Source: Populus alba (taxonomy: Eukaryota > Streptophyta > Magnoliopsida > Malpighiales > Salicaceae). Taken from it: 64,000 nt of DNA. Within the stretch, counting starts at the first letter, position 1; each line of letters starts with the position of its first letter. Shown here in pieces: positions 47,950 to 62,900 of the stretch. The stretch is taken from NCBI RefSeq assembly GCF_005239225.2, contig NC_133284.1, positions 7,345,770 to 7,409,769 on the forward strand. Reading direction: 5' to 3'. A program made the translations under genes and the position numbers. The notes under the pieces were generated by a model that saw only the letters and a list, made by a program, of their open reading frames with translations, made no database searches and was not told the DNA's origin.

Positions 47950-50900
47950 ATGAGTGCCAGGGGGGGGATGGAGGTTCCCATTATCGGCACTGATTCCATC
48001 AAATTCATCGACATATCTGTCCCCGACGTCGGCGACGCTGATTTATCAACCACTTCTTCTGCTACTGCTGCTTCCATTACTATTACAACTTCTCTCACTG
48101 AAGATTATGGCTCCTCCTCCATCACTGGCGATCCTCCTCTCTCTTTCATTTGGTACATTTAATTTCATTCTCTCTTTCACTTTTTTTCTTTTATGGCATT
48201 TGTTCAAACATTTGACCTGCATTAATCGGAATTGCAATTAATAGGAGGATTCATAAGTCCCAGCCTAAAACTCTCGAGTTACTTCAACTCTCTGCTACTA
48301 AAGACTTCCCCGGGACAACCGGGTTGCGAATTACCTTTCCCCATGCCCTTTGCCCTTTCGCTTATGTTTGCCAGAATCAGAGCAAGGTATTGGTGTAGTT
48401 AATTTCAGCTGCATGACATTTTTTTTGCCCCATTTTATGTCTGTCTGTTTTCCTCTATTGTTTTTTGCGGTATTGACTGTGTTGTGAATGCAGATGCCTG
48501 CTTTCTCTACTACAAATCCATACTTGCTCTATGCATTGACAATTTCGGGAGTCGCTTATCTTATCAAACTCCGAAACATTACTGCTTATTCTTCCTTGCC
48601 TGTTTTACCAAGGGATGAGGTTACCCAGTTTAGTTTGAATGATCGTGATTCCAGTAATTCCGAGCCTGCGGCAATAACTAGTGTAGCAGCCACCGCTGGA
48701 TGTCTTGCAGTAGGTAGAATTGATGGATCTGTTGCTTATTTTCAACTTGGATTGCTTCACCCTAGTACCCCTGGTAACCGAATGTCACCTTTTCTTGCAA
48801 GCTTTTATGCCCTTTTATTTTATTTTGTTGCACACGTGGATGGTTCCTTAATTTTTTTTGTTAGGTTTTGTGAATGAGTTGCGGGATGATTCAGGGTTCG
48901 GTCGTTTGTGGGGTTTCATGTCAAGGTACAAACATTTCTCTCCATGAAATGTCCTTCCTCATACTATACTTGCATGTTCTAGCAATAATAGATCCTTCTT
49001 ACTGTTTGGTATGGACCAAGACTCATCTCAAAGATTGAAATGCATATGCCACTTGTTCCTAGCTATAGAATAATGTATCCTTGACTCATTATTTTGAAAA
49101 AGAAGCGAGTATCTGTAGCAGGGCCTTATGTGACATCATTACCTTTACCGAGCTGTTAGTTTCAATCTTGTCATGTAATGTTGTCAAATCCCGAGAGGGT
49201 GCCTTTGCCTTTTGAATTGAGTTGATCAAAAGGAAAGGAGATGCATTTGGGGCCCAATTAGAAGATATAATTTATAAGAGCGATCCAAAGTCCATTTTTT
49301 GTTTTGATTGTAAGCTTGTTGTTAACGAGGTAGGTGCAAGGTTGGGTCTTGCCAAAGAAAAAAAAAACCATCACGAAAATACTGAAGGGTAGGTTTTCTT
49401 TCTAATACTCTCTTTGGTTGGACCATATCCGGGTTACTGGGTAGCGACATTATTAGTAAAGTGTAGCTGGTATATTGTGAGGTTGGGTTGATTGTTTTGA
49501 TCAGCTTGTTATCATGCTCCATTTCCCCTGCAAAGCAAGTTTTTCTTGAATCTCTGTTAAAATTTCCTGACATTGTAAACAGATAGGAATAGTTTTTACT
49601 CCTCCATCTTGTTATCTCCATGCACTGATCATGTACGAGTTTGCATGCGTTATGCACTTGCAATTTTATTACTCAACCAAAACAATTTCTTTTCTTAATG
49701 ATTCTTTTTTTTTCAACAAAAAAGGAAGAAAACAATTTTATACTTGTATTGTTGTCTTTTTTTTTTGTGTCTCGTATTTTGATAAAATATAAAACGGCTA
49801 AATCCCATGCAGGGGCAGGATGGTTGGAGCTGTGCAGGATTTGGTAATATCAGAGGTACATGGGCTAAAACTTTTGTTTGTGCTTCATTCTGATGGGATG
49901 TTACGAGTATGGAACTTGTCCTTCCGCAGCAAGATTTTAAGTCATGCATTGGGCATTCCGAATTCAGAAGGCAACTCCTATGACTTTTCCCCCTTTTGTT
50001 GGCTCTAGCATAACACCATTCACACCTTTTCATGTTTCCCTCTATATTTCTTTACTCAGGAGTGACATTTGCCAGATTGTGGGTCGGTGAAGCTAAGGAA
50101 GATGCAAGCATAACTCCATTAGCTGTCTTGTGTAGGCATAATTTGGTATTTTTCTCTAAACCGAGCATGAGACTAATAATTATATGCTTGGGTAAAGGTT
50201 GGAGTGGGTAATTTATGTGTCTCATTTTCTCTTTGTCAATGATCTTGTCAGTATCCATGGAGCAAAAGGCTATTCATTTCCCTTTTCTTTTTAAATTAGC
50301 TGTTTCCTTTACTGAAAAAAAAAAAAAACATTATTGTGGTTTGAAAAGTGTAGACACTGAAGTTTATTGCACATTTTTTTACGGGAATAAAAATAAATGA
50401 ACCAAATTTCTATTCTTAGCATACTTGCTTAAACCATTTAAATTGTAACAAATTTGTGCTTTCCTCGTTCCTTTTTGAATATTATGGGTAAAAACATTTA
50501 CAAAACTAAATGTTTTTCCTACCAGTGACCCACTTATTGATATGATGACCTAATGATCGAGTTCCTTGAGTGCACTTTTCCAATATATTAAATTATTAGT
50601 GAGATGAGGTGTTACAGTTGACTAAACCAAACTCTTCACAAAGATATGAAGTACAAAGATGATGTGTCATAATTGCAGGAGCTTCCTTGCTCCATTTGAT
50701 GAAAACAAGGGTGATATCTAAAGTTGAACGAGCTATTGAGGCATTAGACCTATCATTAGGAAGCTTTACAAGAGAGCGTCAGGCTGCAAATTAATGTATG
50801 ACACAATGATATCTGCAATACCATTTGGTTTTACTAGAAATGGACTATCCTGACCATCTTTCTTATAAGGAGTTCCATCGAGAAATGCTGAAAGAAGAGA

Positions 50901-53900
50901 AGAGACTGTGGATGGTTTTAATCAAACTAGAGAAGGCTTTTGATGGAGTGTTGATGGAAGTTCTTCAGTGGGTGTTAGAGAAGAAGGGAGATTCTCTACA
51001 AATTCAATAAGATACACATGAAGGATAAATAAGAACTGGTAGTACTAATGGAAGCTCCTTTATTGTTTTGCTTCGGTCTTATAAAACTTATTGAATTTAA
51101 GGTGATATCCCTTGGTGCATGCTGTTTAGTGATGACATTATTCTGATCGATGAACTAGCGTTAGGACAAGTTGAAATTTTTTGTTGTGATGAACACCCTG
51201 TAAATGAGTCCTGGGTTAAGCAGATCTTCAAATAAACATATGGTGGCAACTTTAATGACACAAGGATAGAGAAGATAGTATTAGAGTTTGAATGGGATAA
51301 AAGTGCTTTAGTGTGGCTGGCGTCTAGGATTTATCATACAAAAGAAAAGTGGCATTGAGGAGTTAACACTCATAGAATCTATGGGCTTAGTTGTGGTCAA
51401 TTGGAGAAGTGTGATTGGAATGCTTAATGCTTTTGCAATTTGAAAGTGCCTAATGAGTTATGAGTCAATTTCATCACTAATGTCTCTATGTTGAATTGTG
51501 GTATTGTGTTGTGTGTTATTTTAACTTCCCCGGAACAAAAGTAATATTAGTATCATCTAGTGACAGATTGCGAAGTTGTTTGTTTGTTTACTTTTTGTTT
51601 AATCAATTGTGGTAACGCTGATTATTTGTCGGGTCAAACTACAAAAGGACATTAGGAGGGAGATGATTCATGTCTATCGCCTTCACTGTACTTTGGGGGA
51701 CAAGACTGTTTTGTCAGTAGAGTCTTCAATGCAAGATATTTCTCTTGAGGAGGTAAACAATATTTTCCCGGATCATTGTTTGTCTACTGTTGTTTTCTTA
51801 GGTAAGATTTATTTATTGCTATTTGCTTGATTTTATCAGGGGGAATGCATCGATGTCAAACTCACTTCAGACAAGATATGGATATTAAAAGAAAACGGAT
51901 TGCTATCTCATAAATTGTTTCATATTGATACGTAAGTTTAGTTCACATTTTAGAGTTTGGCATTAATGTGTTCATTTAGAACCCAGAAGTTGTTTTTTAA
52001 AACTCATCTGTTAAGAGTCCCTGCCAGTTATTTTTCATTTCCCTTTTCCTTTATAGCACCTTTTCCGTTCTCTTTTTGAAGTTGGTCTGGCTATTTAAAG
52101 TTCTTGATTGTAATGATTGAATCAAGTTATTTAACCTGTTTTTTTTATTCCAAGGGTCATACTTTATTTACATGATTCTTGCAATTATAGCATGAGCTCT
52201 TGTTGTGTTTGTTTTTTTTGTAAATGCCTGATTAATACATTGATCCAGCTATCCAAACCCCATGTATGTGGCACTGAACTCATGTCTTCTAGAATCTTAT
52301 TGAAGCTTAGCTTTCTCAACTTATTGTCAGGGAAGATGCCCGCTGCTATACTTTGCAGGAAGAATTTGTTGCTGAGCAGCTATTTCAAAGTTCCGAACTT
52401 TCTTCAGATGATCTTCTTTGGATTACATATTCATTATTTTCATCTATGAAGGTGTTGTTACCTTGCCATTTAGCATGCCTTTTGAATTTTAGACTAATGT
52501 GATGAATTTGTACTGCTGAAGTCATTACTATCTCCAAAATCTCAATCCCCAAGTCCCACTTCAATTGGAATAAAACTAGGTAGCCCTTTGATGGAGTTGT
52601 TCTTTTTTTTTGTCCCATTGCTGTATTTAGTCTTATCTGCTCCTTGCTTCCCATGGCTTTCCTGGCTTGACATACCAGGATTGAAATGCTACCTAGTAGC
52701 TCCCTCTACAAGAACACCCATACACACAAAAGGGAAAGAGTTCTAATGCGTTGATGGGTCCTATTTGAGTGTCTGTTGTAGTTTCCCCCCATTACAAACA
52801 ATACAACATTCCATTCTTAGTTTTTGTGTACAGTTTCCATATCGATGATAAAAAAATGCCAGAAATTATAATCAAATGCATGATCAAGTTTAAACTGACT
52901 GCTGATGAGATTGGAATATGAATATTGCTCTATTTGTCCTCGTGGTTTCAAGTAGGTGGATGCCCAACGTCTATCCCCCCTTCTGTGGCTCTGGGGGCTG
53001 TCAAAAGCTCAAGAGAGACAGAACAGAGTTATATGGTCATGTAAAAAGGCACTGGATGTATAGGAACACCATTTTTATTTGAGCTTGCATTTGTATCTAA
53101 TGCAATATTTTGTCTAGCTTTAGCTCAGTGCCATATTCACTTCCATGCAGTAGCTGAGCTTCAAATTCTTCTTCTTGTTTTTTCCCATTTCATCTGTTTT
53201 TCTGTGTGATATATGGTATACACATGAAAGATATGTTGCTTACATTTGCTCAATTTAAATTTTTACAGGAAAACATTGTACCGTTTGTATCTTCTATCTT
53301 TATACGTAGATTGCTTCTCCCTGGTGTTCATCACAATGACGTGCTTCGTTCAACTTTGCTGGATTACCACAGGCACTGGACTGATTTGGAATTCCAGTCC
53401 TTAACTGTTGATGGGATCAAAAAGGAAGTTCGATCAGTGATTGAAAATCAGGCACTTCTTCAATTCTTCCCTTAATCACAGATTCAATTATTTCCAAACT
53501 TTGTCTGTGTGTGTCTGTGTATGTTATTACTTAACCTTTTTCTTTGCACACAGAGAATAGAAGGGAGTTCAAAGACTGTAACAGACTGATATTTCATGTA
53601 CTCTTTTGCAGGGTGTCAGTGAAAGTCCAATGTCAGTATTTTGCCACTGGAAAAATTTCTGCACCCGCTATTTCCATTACTGGTGCAAGAACAATTCACC
53701 ATGTGGTTTGTTAGTTCAGTCCTCTGCAGGTGCTGTTTGTTTAGTCAGAAAGAATTCAGTGTCTCTATTTCGTGATTTGGAAAACATCGAGATGATCATC
53801 GATGGTACGTTTGACTCTCTTAGGTGATGTGCCATTAAATATATGTCTCATGTGTTCATATTTATGTTGGATGGAGTGGTATAGAAGGATTTAAAGTATC

Positions 53901-56900
53901 TCAATATAGAGGTAGAATTGGTATATATGATCTCATGGGATGGTGAAAAAGGTTCTATACAACCAACCTCAACTTGTTTGGGTTTGAGGCTTGGTTGTTG
54001 CATTTTTTCATATTTATGTTCCTTTTACTGTTTCTAACCTGTATGTTCTCTTTCTTACTCGGCTAGGTTCTTCTGATGAACTTGTTGATCTTGCAAGCTT
54101 CGGATTGGATTTATCCAATGACGAGTCTGAACGTGGGATTCTATTAGAAGTTCTGAGATGCATTATTAGTATGAGCCAACACCTTGGGAAACCAGCATCT
54201 GCTGTATTTTATGAATCACTCATTAGCACACCCATTGTTTCATCAGAGGAAATTGTTCCACGCTTGCTGAAGATTCTGGAAACTGGATACAGTTCATCAG
54301 TATCATCAGATCACATATCAGATCTTGGAGGTGATTTTGCTTGGGAAAAGGAGCTGGCAGATCACAAAAGTTTGAGGAAGTTCTCTATTGACATGCTATT
54401 ATCTCTGCATACTTTATCCAAAAAAGCTACATCGTGGAGCAAAGTTTTGAATGTCATTGAAAGCTATCTACAATTTCTTGTACCCCAGAGGATCATACAA
54501 AAATTAAATGCTGAAATGTCATTTGATATCAACACTTCTATTTTGGTCCAGGCTACTTCTCAAATTGCTAAGTTTATCTTTGAGTCTGCATTGGACGTTC
54601 TTCTGTTTGTAAGCTATCTTCTGAAAATCAGTGGACAGGTCAGTTTTTTTTCTCCCTTGCCTTTTAGTTTTTATTTTAAATGAAATTCTCTTATCCATTC
54701 AAGTGACTACCATATATCTTCAGCCTGCTTTTGTTTATTAAACGACTTTCAGCTTTTACTATACTGGCCAGAGTTACAACAATGCACCTATGCTTTGTAC
54801 CTATACACAGGATCCTAATTCATCAATCTGCTAAACGTATAATTTACCCGGCTTTCATCCTGGATTTTAGGGTTGTGGCCTCCAACATCTCCTTTCGAAT
54901 TGCTGTAGGTTAAAGTAGAAGCTTAATTGTTAGCAAATAATTTAAACAAGACATCACTAGGAGAATAAGCCATCCTCTTGTGGAGACAGAAGGAAGTTCT
55001 AATCTTCTGTACTCTTTTAAACAACTTAATGCACACTACCAATAGAGAGAAAGGATATTCCACATTTCTCATGCAACTGAATGATCACTAGCAGATAAGC
55101 CATCCTCTCGTGGAGACAGAAGGAAGCTCTAATTTTCTATACTCGTTTAGACAACTTAATGCTCACTACCAATAGAGAAAAGGCTATTCCACATTTCTCA
55201 TGCAACTGAATGATTACTAGGAGCATAAGCCATTCTCTTTGTGGAGACAGAAGGAAGTTCTAATCTTCTATGCTCTTTTAGACAACTTAATGCTCACTAC
55301 CACTGGAGAGAAGGCTATTCCACATTTCTCATGCAACTGAATGATGCAGAAGTCATGATTACTAGCTACCTCCCTACTTTGACCCATCACCAGATATTAT
55401 GGTCATGCATTATTCTATAGTTGCCTGATAATCTGCAATAGATTCTTCCTATTAATCTGTTAAGCACTGTCATCTAGGAAAAGTCTCAACTTTGAGGGCA
55501 TCTCAGCTTTCTTATATTATCAACTGCAAACTTTAGAAAAAGATCTTAACTTTTGAGGCCTCAGGATTCTTACCTAACCTGGAAGACTTTATCCTCCCTG
55601 TTGACCAAAATGCCCTTTTTTATTTGGTTAATAGGTTTAAACCCAGCTATTTCTTGTCTGCAATAGATGTGGTAACTGTCAATATTTGCCTATATTTAAT
55701 CAGGTTACATTATGATGTTCAAAATCATGTTATCTTAACTAGACAATGTATTGGGTTCTTGCTTCGTATTATTGTTTACTATGAAGTCATATTATAGGTA
55801 TTTGCATTAGAGTAAAGTTGCAACAATTTGCATAATCATGAAGCAATATGGATGATTCTGGCATCTTATAAGTTATGCTTTCATGTTTTTTTTTTCCTTG
55901 CATGCAACCATTAATTATGTTTTTGAGATGCTGCCTAATTCTCTTATTTCTATTGTTTCTTCATTTTTTCTTAATAAAATTACTTATCCATCCAAAAAAA
56001 AAAAAACAAAAAAAAAAATTGCTTCTGACTTCTGCTATGCATTATTGAATTTGAATAAATGAGTTTCCTTTCATTTTGTAAGCAGATTAATATGTTGCAT
56101 GATGATACATCCAGAATACAACTTGAATTCATTCCTATGATTCAAGAAATTGTTTCTGAGTGGTTGATTATCCATTTCCTCAGCACCACACCTTCTGAAT
56201 CTCCTTCAATTGAAGATTTTAGTTCCCAACTCTCATCATTGCAAATTGGTAAGTCTGTTTAGAGAGATACCATCATGTATTTTCTTATCAATGAGCTGGT
56301 ATTGCATTTATTGTAAGTGATAGTTTGTTCCAAACTGGAAATTATATGCTCATCAGTTGAGTTGCCATCACTTGGCAGTTTTTTTTTTCATTTTGCTTTG
56401 TTTTAAAAGGTTGGTTCTACATTGCAAATTGACTAGTCTGCTGCATTAGCTATTAAATGGATATAGCTAGCCAGGTTCTGTTCACTGGATAGCAGAGGGA
56501 TACCATCCTGCATTTCCTGTTAATTGAGCTGGTCATTGCTTTTATTTTAGTGATAGTTTGTTCGAAATTGCAATCATATCTTGGGCAATCTGCTTAGTGG
56601 CTATCATTAGGCAGTTACTTTTAGTTTAAGAAATAAAAGATTTGTTAGGAAATAGAAGTTAAAAAAATGTTAATTGGAGTATGATAGATCTTCCTGCGGA
56701 AAACTTAATCATAATAGCTGGCCAATCTCACTGGATGTCCTAACAATCTCCTCTACAGCAGTAAACTATGGAGAAGCCAAAAACACCATACTATCCCAGA
56801 AATCATTGCTTGGACAAAAATTGGTAATGAAAAAAGTTCCAGTACGCCTCTTTTCAAACACCCTAAGTCAACACAAGCACAGTGAATGTCACTGCAAGTT

Positions 56901-59900
56901 TTGATCTCTCTGAATCCTATAGTCCATTAAAGGCATTTAGAGCAATTCCTCAGAATTTTGTGGTAACCTACTTCTACCAAGAATACATAGACAGTTCCAC
57001 ATGGTCCAAACAATCTAAAATAGATGACCCTAGAGGGCATCTTGAACTGTCAAATTCTTTGGAAGTTTGTGGAAACCTACTATTACTAAGAATACTAGAC
57101 ATTTCCACACGGTCCAAGCAATCAAACAATCTAAAATAGATTACCCTAGAGGGCATCTTGGATTGTCAAATGATATGAAACAAAGGAAAATAAGAACCAT
57201 GAATGGAAAGAACAAGATGTCCTTAATAACATTTACAAGTAAATTCTGAAGGCCTTGCCAAGTCAGGATTCTGTGAATAATTTAAATAAGTTCAAACTTG
57301 TCATAGTTTTGATTGTGCCAAGTGAATGAATTATCTGAGCAGTTGAATAAAAGTTTTGCAACCATTGTCCAGCAAACTCAAGTCCTCAGTCCAAAACCAG
57401 TCAAGTGTTGACAACACAGATCCCCTATCAGCATTATCTTTAGTTTCAGGACAACCTTCCTGTGAATATTATGATCCTAACTTTTATACTGCTGCAACCT
57501 TTGTTTTCATTACATTATTGATGAATTCACACACTATGGATGCTTTTAATCTTTATTGTGATCTATTTGTCTTATTAAGATGCTGATTTGATTTTATATT
57601 AACTAAATGATCATCCTGTTTCTGTTCTGTCAATCAGATAACAAAACTGACAGAAGACCGTGGAATGAAAAACTTGGGAAATGTGATTTTACACTGGCTT
57701 TTATACTTTCACTAACGTTTCACACTTCCTCTGGAGACCCAAGCCAACCTTCTTCGCATTGTCTCCCAAATCCACAAGAGATAGTTAATTTAGTAAGAGG
57801 CTTTACAAGCTGGATTATTTGGGGCAAAACTGGGGAAGAATCTACTTCTTTCCTAAGGCGTTCATCTGAGATTGCTTTAATCCTCCTTAGGCATGGTCAA
57901 TATGGTGCCGTTGAGGTTATTTATATGCATTTTCCAACAATGTATACTTATCTGTAACATTTGAGGATTGAGATCATGTAGCTGATTTTTCTTTTTTCTG
58001 TATTTTCCAACTTTAAGTATCTGCTCACAATTGTGGAGGCTAATTCACGGAGGGAGAAGGTATCTAGAAGCATTCAAGATAATGATGGTGATTGGTGCAT
58101 TCTTCATCATCTTCTAGGATGCTGCCTCCTTGCTCAAGCTAGGTATGGGTTCCAGGGAGTGTTGAAAGAGAAGAAAGTTTGTGAAGCCATTCGCTGTTTT
58201 TTCAGGTACTTAATAATCCATTATGCCACTAGAATGCTGTTGATATTATATTTCCTTCCCTTGATGTGTACCTTTAGAGGTGCCTGGATTGACCTTTTCT
58301 TTTAAATGTGTGTGTGTGTGTGTGGATCTGAATTGACTCATGTTAGGAATCAAAAGCAAACGTGTTGCCTTTTAACTCTTATATTTTCACATCAGGTAGT
58401 GGTTAATCTAGTCCTTCAAAAACGTGTAGATATATAAAACATTAGGGAAATTCACAATTCATTGAACCACAGGAAATGGAAAGAAATGATATACATAAAT
58501 TATTTCCTCACCTTCCCAAAAGATTATAATGCTTGCAATATTGTCCATCCACCTTTCATTTTTTTTGTATGTCATCTAATTTACACAATTCTGTATGGTG
58601 GATCTCCTGTAAAGTTTTCTTTTATGCATTTCTTCTGGCATTAATTATCTTTCTTTATTCTTGCTTGTGATGAAAAGTGCTCCAAAGTTTCCATCGCATG
58701 GATTTTGTGGTGTAATTTTTGTTTTGACCTTGATATTCAGAGCTTCATCTGGACAAGGAGCTTCCAAAGCTTTGAAAGATTTGTCTCAAGATGCAGGATT
58801 GCCGAATTTTTGTTTTGGTTAGTTTCTTTTATTTTCTTTGTAAGGGAGGATCAATGATTCTCTAGGAACAAATGAACGGATTTATGTTCTGATCAAACAA
58901 TGATATTACATTTTTCATCTTTTGTAATTTTTATCCCAGATGATTGTGCCTCACCTGCTGCTTGGAAGCTTCATTACTACCAGTGGGCAATGCAGATATT
59001 CGAACAATATAACATTAGTGAAGGTGCCTGTCAGTTTGCACTTGCTGCTCTGGAACAAGTTGATGAAGCTCTTAGTCAGAAAGATGATTCATCTGGGACA
59101 GATGTTATCAATGAATCAGACACTACTATCAAAGGACGGCTTTGGGCGAACGTCTTCAAGTTTACTTTAGACCTTGATCACTTATACGATGCATATTGTG
59201 CAATACTTTCTAATCCAGATGAGGAGAACAAGTACATCTGCTTGAGGCGTTTCATAATTGTTCTCTACGAGCGTGGGGCAATGAAGGTTTTGCCAACTTG
59301 TTGATATTCCTATTATTAATTTCCTTTTCATTTCCAACATTACTTAATATGATTTTGAGGCCCTAATTTAGGAACTATGCCTTTTGCTACAGTTACAATA
59401 AGTGCCATATACCATACTTGAAACACTCATTTCAGGATTTCTATAATTTATGCAACCTGTAGGTACTTTGTAATGGTCAGTTACCCTTCGTTGGTTTAGC
59501 AGAGAAGATTGAGCAAGAGCTTGCTTGGAAGGTATGAACTTAGTCATCTGATGTTTTCTTGTAGCATTTTCAGACTGACTAATATACTGAAACTTGTAGG
59601 CAGAACGTTCTGAAATCTTGGCAAAGCCAAACCCATATAAGTTGCTTTACGCATTTGAAATGCAACGACATAATTGGAGACGGGCAGCAAGTTACATATA
59701 TCAATATTCAGCTCGTTTGAGGACTGAAGTAGATCTGAAAGATCACCAGCGCATGTCACTTGTGCTGCAAGAAAGGCTAAATGGCCTCTCTGCTGCGATC
59801 AATGCACTGCATCTCATCCAATCTGAACATGCTTGGATAAATCCTCTGTTTGGGGGAAACTCTGTTCATAACGAGAGTTATCCAAGTAAAAAGGCTAAAA

Positions 59901-62900
59901 AATTGGTGAAAGAACACTGTAAGAATTGCAACAGAAATTTTGTATTTTTTTTTTGTTAAGCCAATATCTGTACTGCTCCTCTGATAGGTGTACTATAGTA
60001 TAATTGGCATTCTTGGAATGGCTATTTTCTTAGGAATGTTTGGGCTATCTCTTTCTTTTTTTAGTTGGAGTGCAGTTTATGCACTCCTATTTGAGGCAAT
60101 TAATGTATTTTGCTTCTTTAACAGTGACTGGGAGTGATGTTCAGGCCCAAAGGCTGCAGTTTTACATCGATGTTGAGAAACTTGAAAAGGAGTTCGTTCT
60201 AACATCCGCAGAATATTTGCTTTCATTAGCAAATGTCAAATGGACATTCACTGGTACATTTTTTTTGGTGACCAAGGCCATTTTTATAGTACAATGTGTA
60301 TAAGCAAGTTTGGATTCTTTAAAAATGTTGCATCTCCATCTCATTTTACAGTTGAATGAAAACTTGTGAGTTTGCTTTTCTTTTTCTGTTAGTTAATTTT
60401 CTTGTTCATTTGAGTAACTGTTTTTATTTTGCTTTTCTCTTACAGGAACAGAAAAGGCTCCATCAGATTTGGTTGATCTCTTGGTCGAGGCAAACTTATA
60501 TGAAATGGCATTTACAGTTCTTTTAAAATTCTGGAATGGTTCAGGATTGAATAGGTGCTTCCTTGTGTCTCATTTGTGTAATATCATTTTATTACAACCA
60601 CAAATGATTTTCTTGTCATGTTTGTGAATGTTTCTTGGCCCTTTCCTTTTCTCAGGGAATTAGAAAGAGTTTTCTCAGCTATGTCATTGAAATGCTGTCC
60701 CAATAAACTGGGCTCCTCATCTACCAGGTTGGATAATTCTCACCGTTTTTATCTTTCACTCACAATTCCTTATGAATCACTCTACCCTTTCCATCAAGTT
60801 CCATTTGAAAGTGAAATCTCTTAGATATTTTTAATGAACTTTGACAAATGATTTCAGGGTGCATGGTCTTTTGTTGACATCCTCAAAAGAAGAAATAGTT
60901 GTTCACGGTTCACCTGACATGGGTCCTACTTCTCAGAATGATCAGGGGAATGCTCAGTGGGAGACTCTTGAGCTTTATCTTGTTCGTATCTTTTGCACTT
61001 CTTTCATTTTTACCCCTTAGTTCTCAAAATGATTTCCTTTCCTATTTTGTAGTAAAGACACTGAAGTAAAGAACATTGTCATCACGTTCTTTTCTTTCTT
61101 TTTTTCTTTCCTTCTTAATCAAATAAAGACAATGAACTAACCAGGCATGTTCATGTTGAAATCTCATGGTGCATGCTATTAGTGAAAAAAAATATTTTTT
61201 CCCCTCTTTCCCTCTGGCTTCTGTGTGTGCTCATAAAAAAAATATTTCAGCTTTAATAAAAAAATGTGTCAGTGTTCTGAACAGCTTGTAAAGGATCACA
61301 CGTCATCACATGGTCATAGACTTGGAGATTTTCTCTTGCAATTAATCTCTGAGCTCACATTTCATCATAACCTTGAGCAAGGTCCACGGATGTTTTCTCT
61401 ATTTCCTTGTCTGATCTTGTTTTGAAGGATTACTTTCTCTTTACTGCAGGAAAAATATAGAACTTTTCATACTGGATTACCAGCAACTGTTGCTGAAACA
61501 CTTCTCCGCACAGATCCTCAGATTGAATTGCCTCTGTGGCTGGTACATATGTTCAAGGTAATCCTACTGATTTCCTTTTAGATAAACAAAAGCCTTTCCA
61601 CTCTCATACTTTATTTGTCAATTGTCATTCAAATATTTACCGTTTTGTTGGACAAGCTGTCCGTAATATTACTCGGTTCTCAGTTGTTAGGCTTGATTCA
61701 AGGGCTCTTAAATTACACTTTCAACCCAGCTTTTATGGATTTCCTCTAGAGGATCTAGAAAGAGACGTTTACTTTTCTATCACTGTGAATAATTGTCCTG
61801 TTGGGAACTATGTACTAAGTTAACCTTACCTAAACTTGCTTGTTTCAAAGCACTGTTATATGTTTCACCCTATTTCATTTGACCTATTGTATTTACCTAT
61901 GTGGACGGATGTTTGATTTGCTACAATTTAGCCTCCTGTTGTTTCCTCATAATTTCATTGTTGTACATGAAAGTCATGCTGAGTCACCATAATCAAATCT
62001 ATGTTGTTGTATTCTCTTGGTTTGACAGGAGAGTCGAAGGGACAGGACCTGGGGGATGGCTGGCCAAGTATCAAATCCTGCATCTTTGTTCAGGCTATAT
62101 GTTGATTATGGTCGATTTACAGAAGCTACAAATCTGTTGCTTGAGTATACCGAATCATTTGCATCAGTGGTAAGTCGCAACCACTTCAAGAACATGCACA
62201 CTAGTTCTGCTACTCTGCTTGTTCAAGGTTAATTTATTTTCAGCATCTCATGATATTTCCTTTACACTTGTGGTCAACTGGTAAAAGGTGTAAAGTGGGG
62301 TATGGTCCTTGGTTTGGTTATTAGCAAGAATCTTGACTCCTGCATGACTACATACATTATGGATATGTAAGGCGATAGGAACTAGGGGTTAGCAAATGGT
62401 TTGTTCAGTTTGGTTTTTGGTATTTATGAAAAACTGAATTGTGTGAACCCAAATATTTTGGTTTGGATTCAGTTTTTGGTTTTCAATTATTTTCAAATAA
62501 AATTTTATCATTTAAAATTTAATACTTTATCATTATTTTTTAAAATAAAAAATGAAAGTAAAAAAGGAAAAAAAAAAAAAGAATTTGGTTTTTTGGTTCT
62601 TAAACTGAATCGAATTGAAAACCCCCTTACAGAACCAAACAATTTGGTTTGGTTTTTCAGCTCAAACTAAACAGTGCACACCCCTAATAGGAACTGTAAC
62701 TTTTATTAAAATGTCCCAAACTGAACCTTAGATGGCAGCTGGTCAAACTAACCTCGTTCCTGTATGTAATCAATGTTGGATATTCCAGGAGACATCAACA
62801 TTTCTGAAGTTAAATTTGTTTCTTTTATATGTTATAGTGGTTGACTTGTTTATGTATCAATTCATCATTGTGATAGGCTTTGCAGGCAATGGTGGACCAT

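Noticed and set aside
57356..57586. 76-codon frame inside NUP160 intron 13
   Set aside because: It is not needed for the protein and exon 13 joins exon 14 directly in frame.
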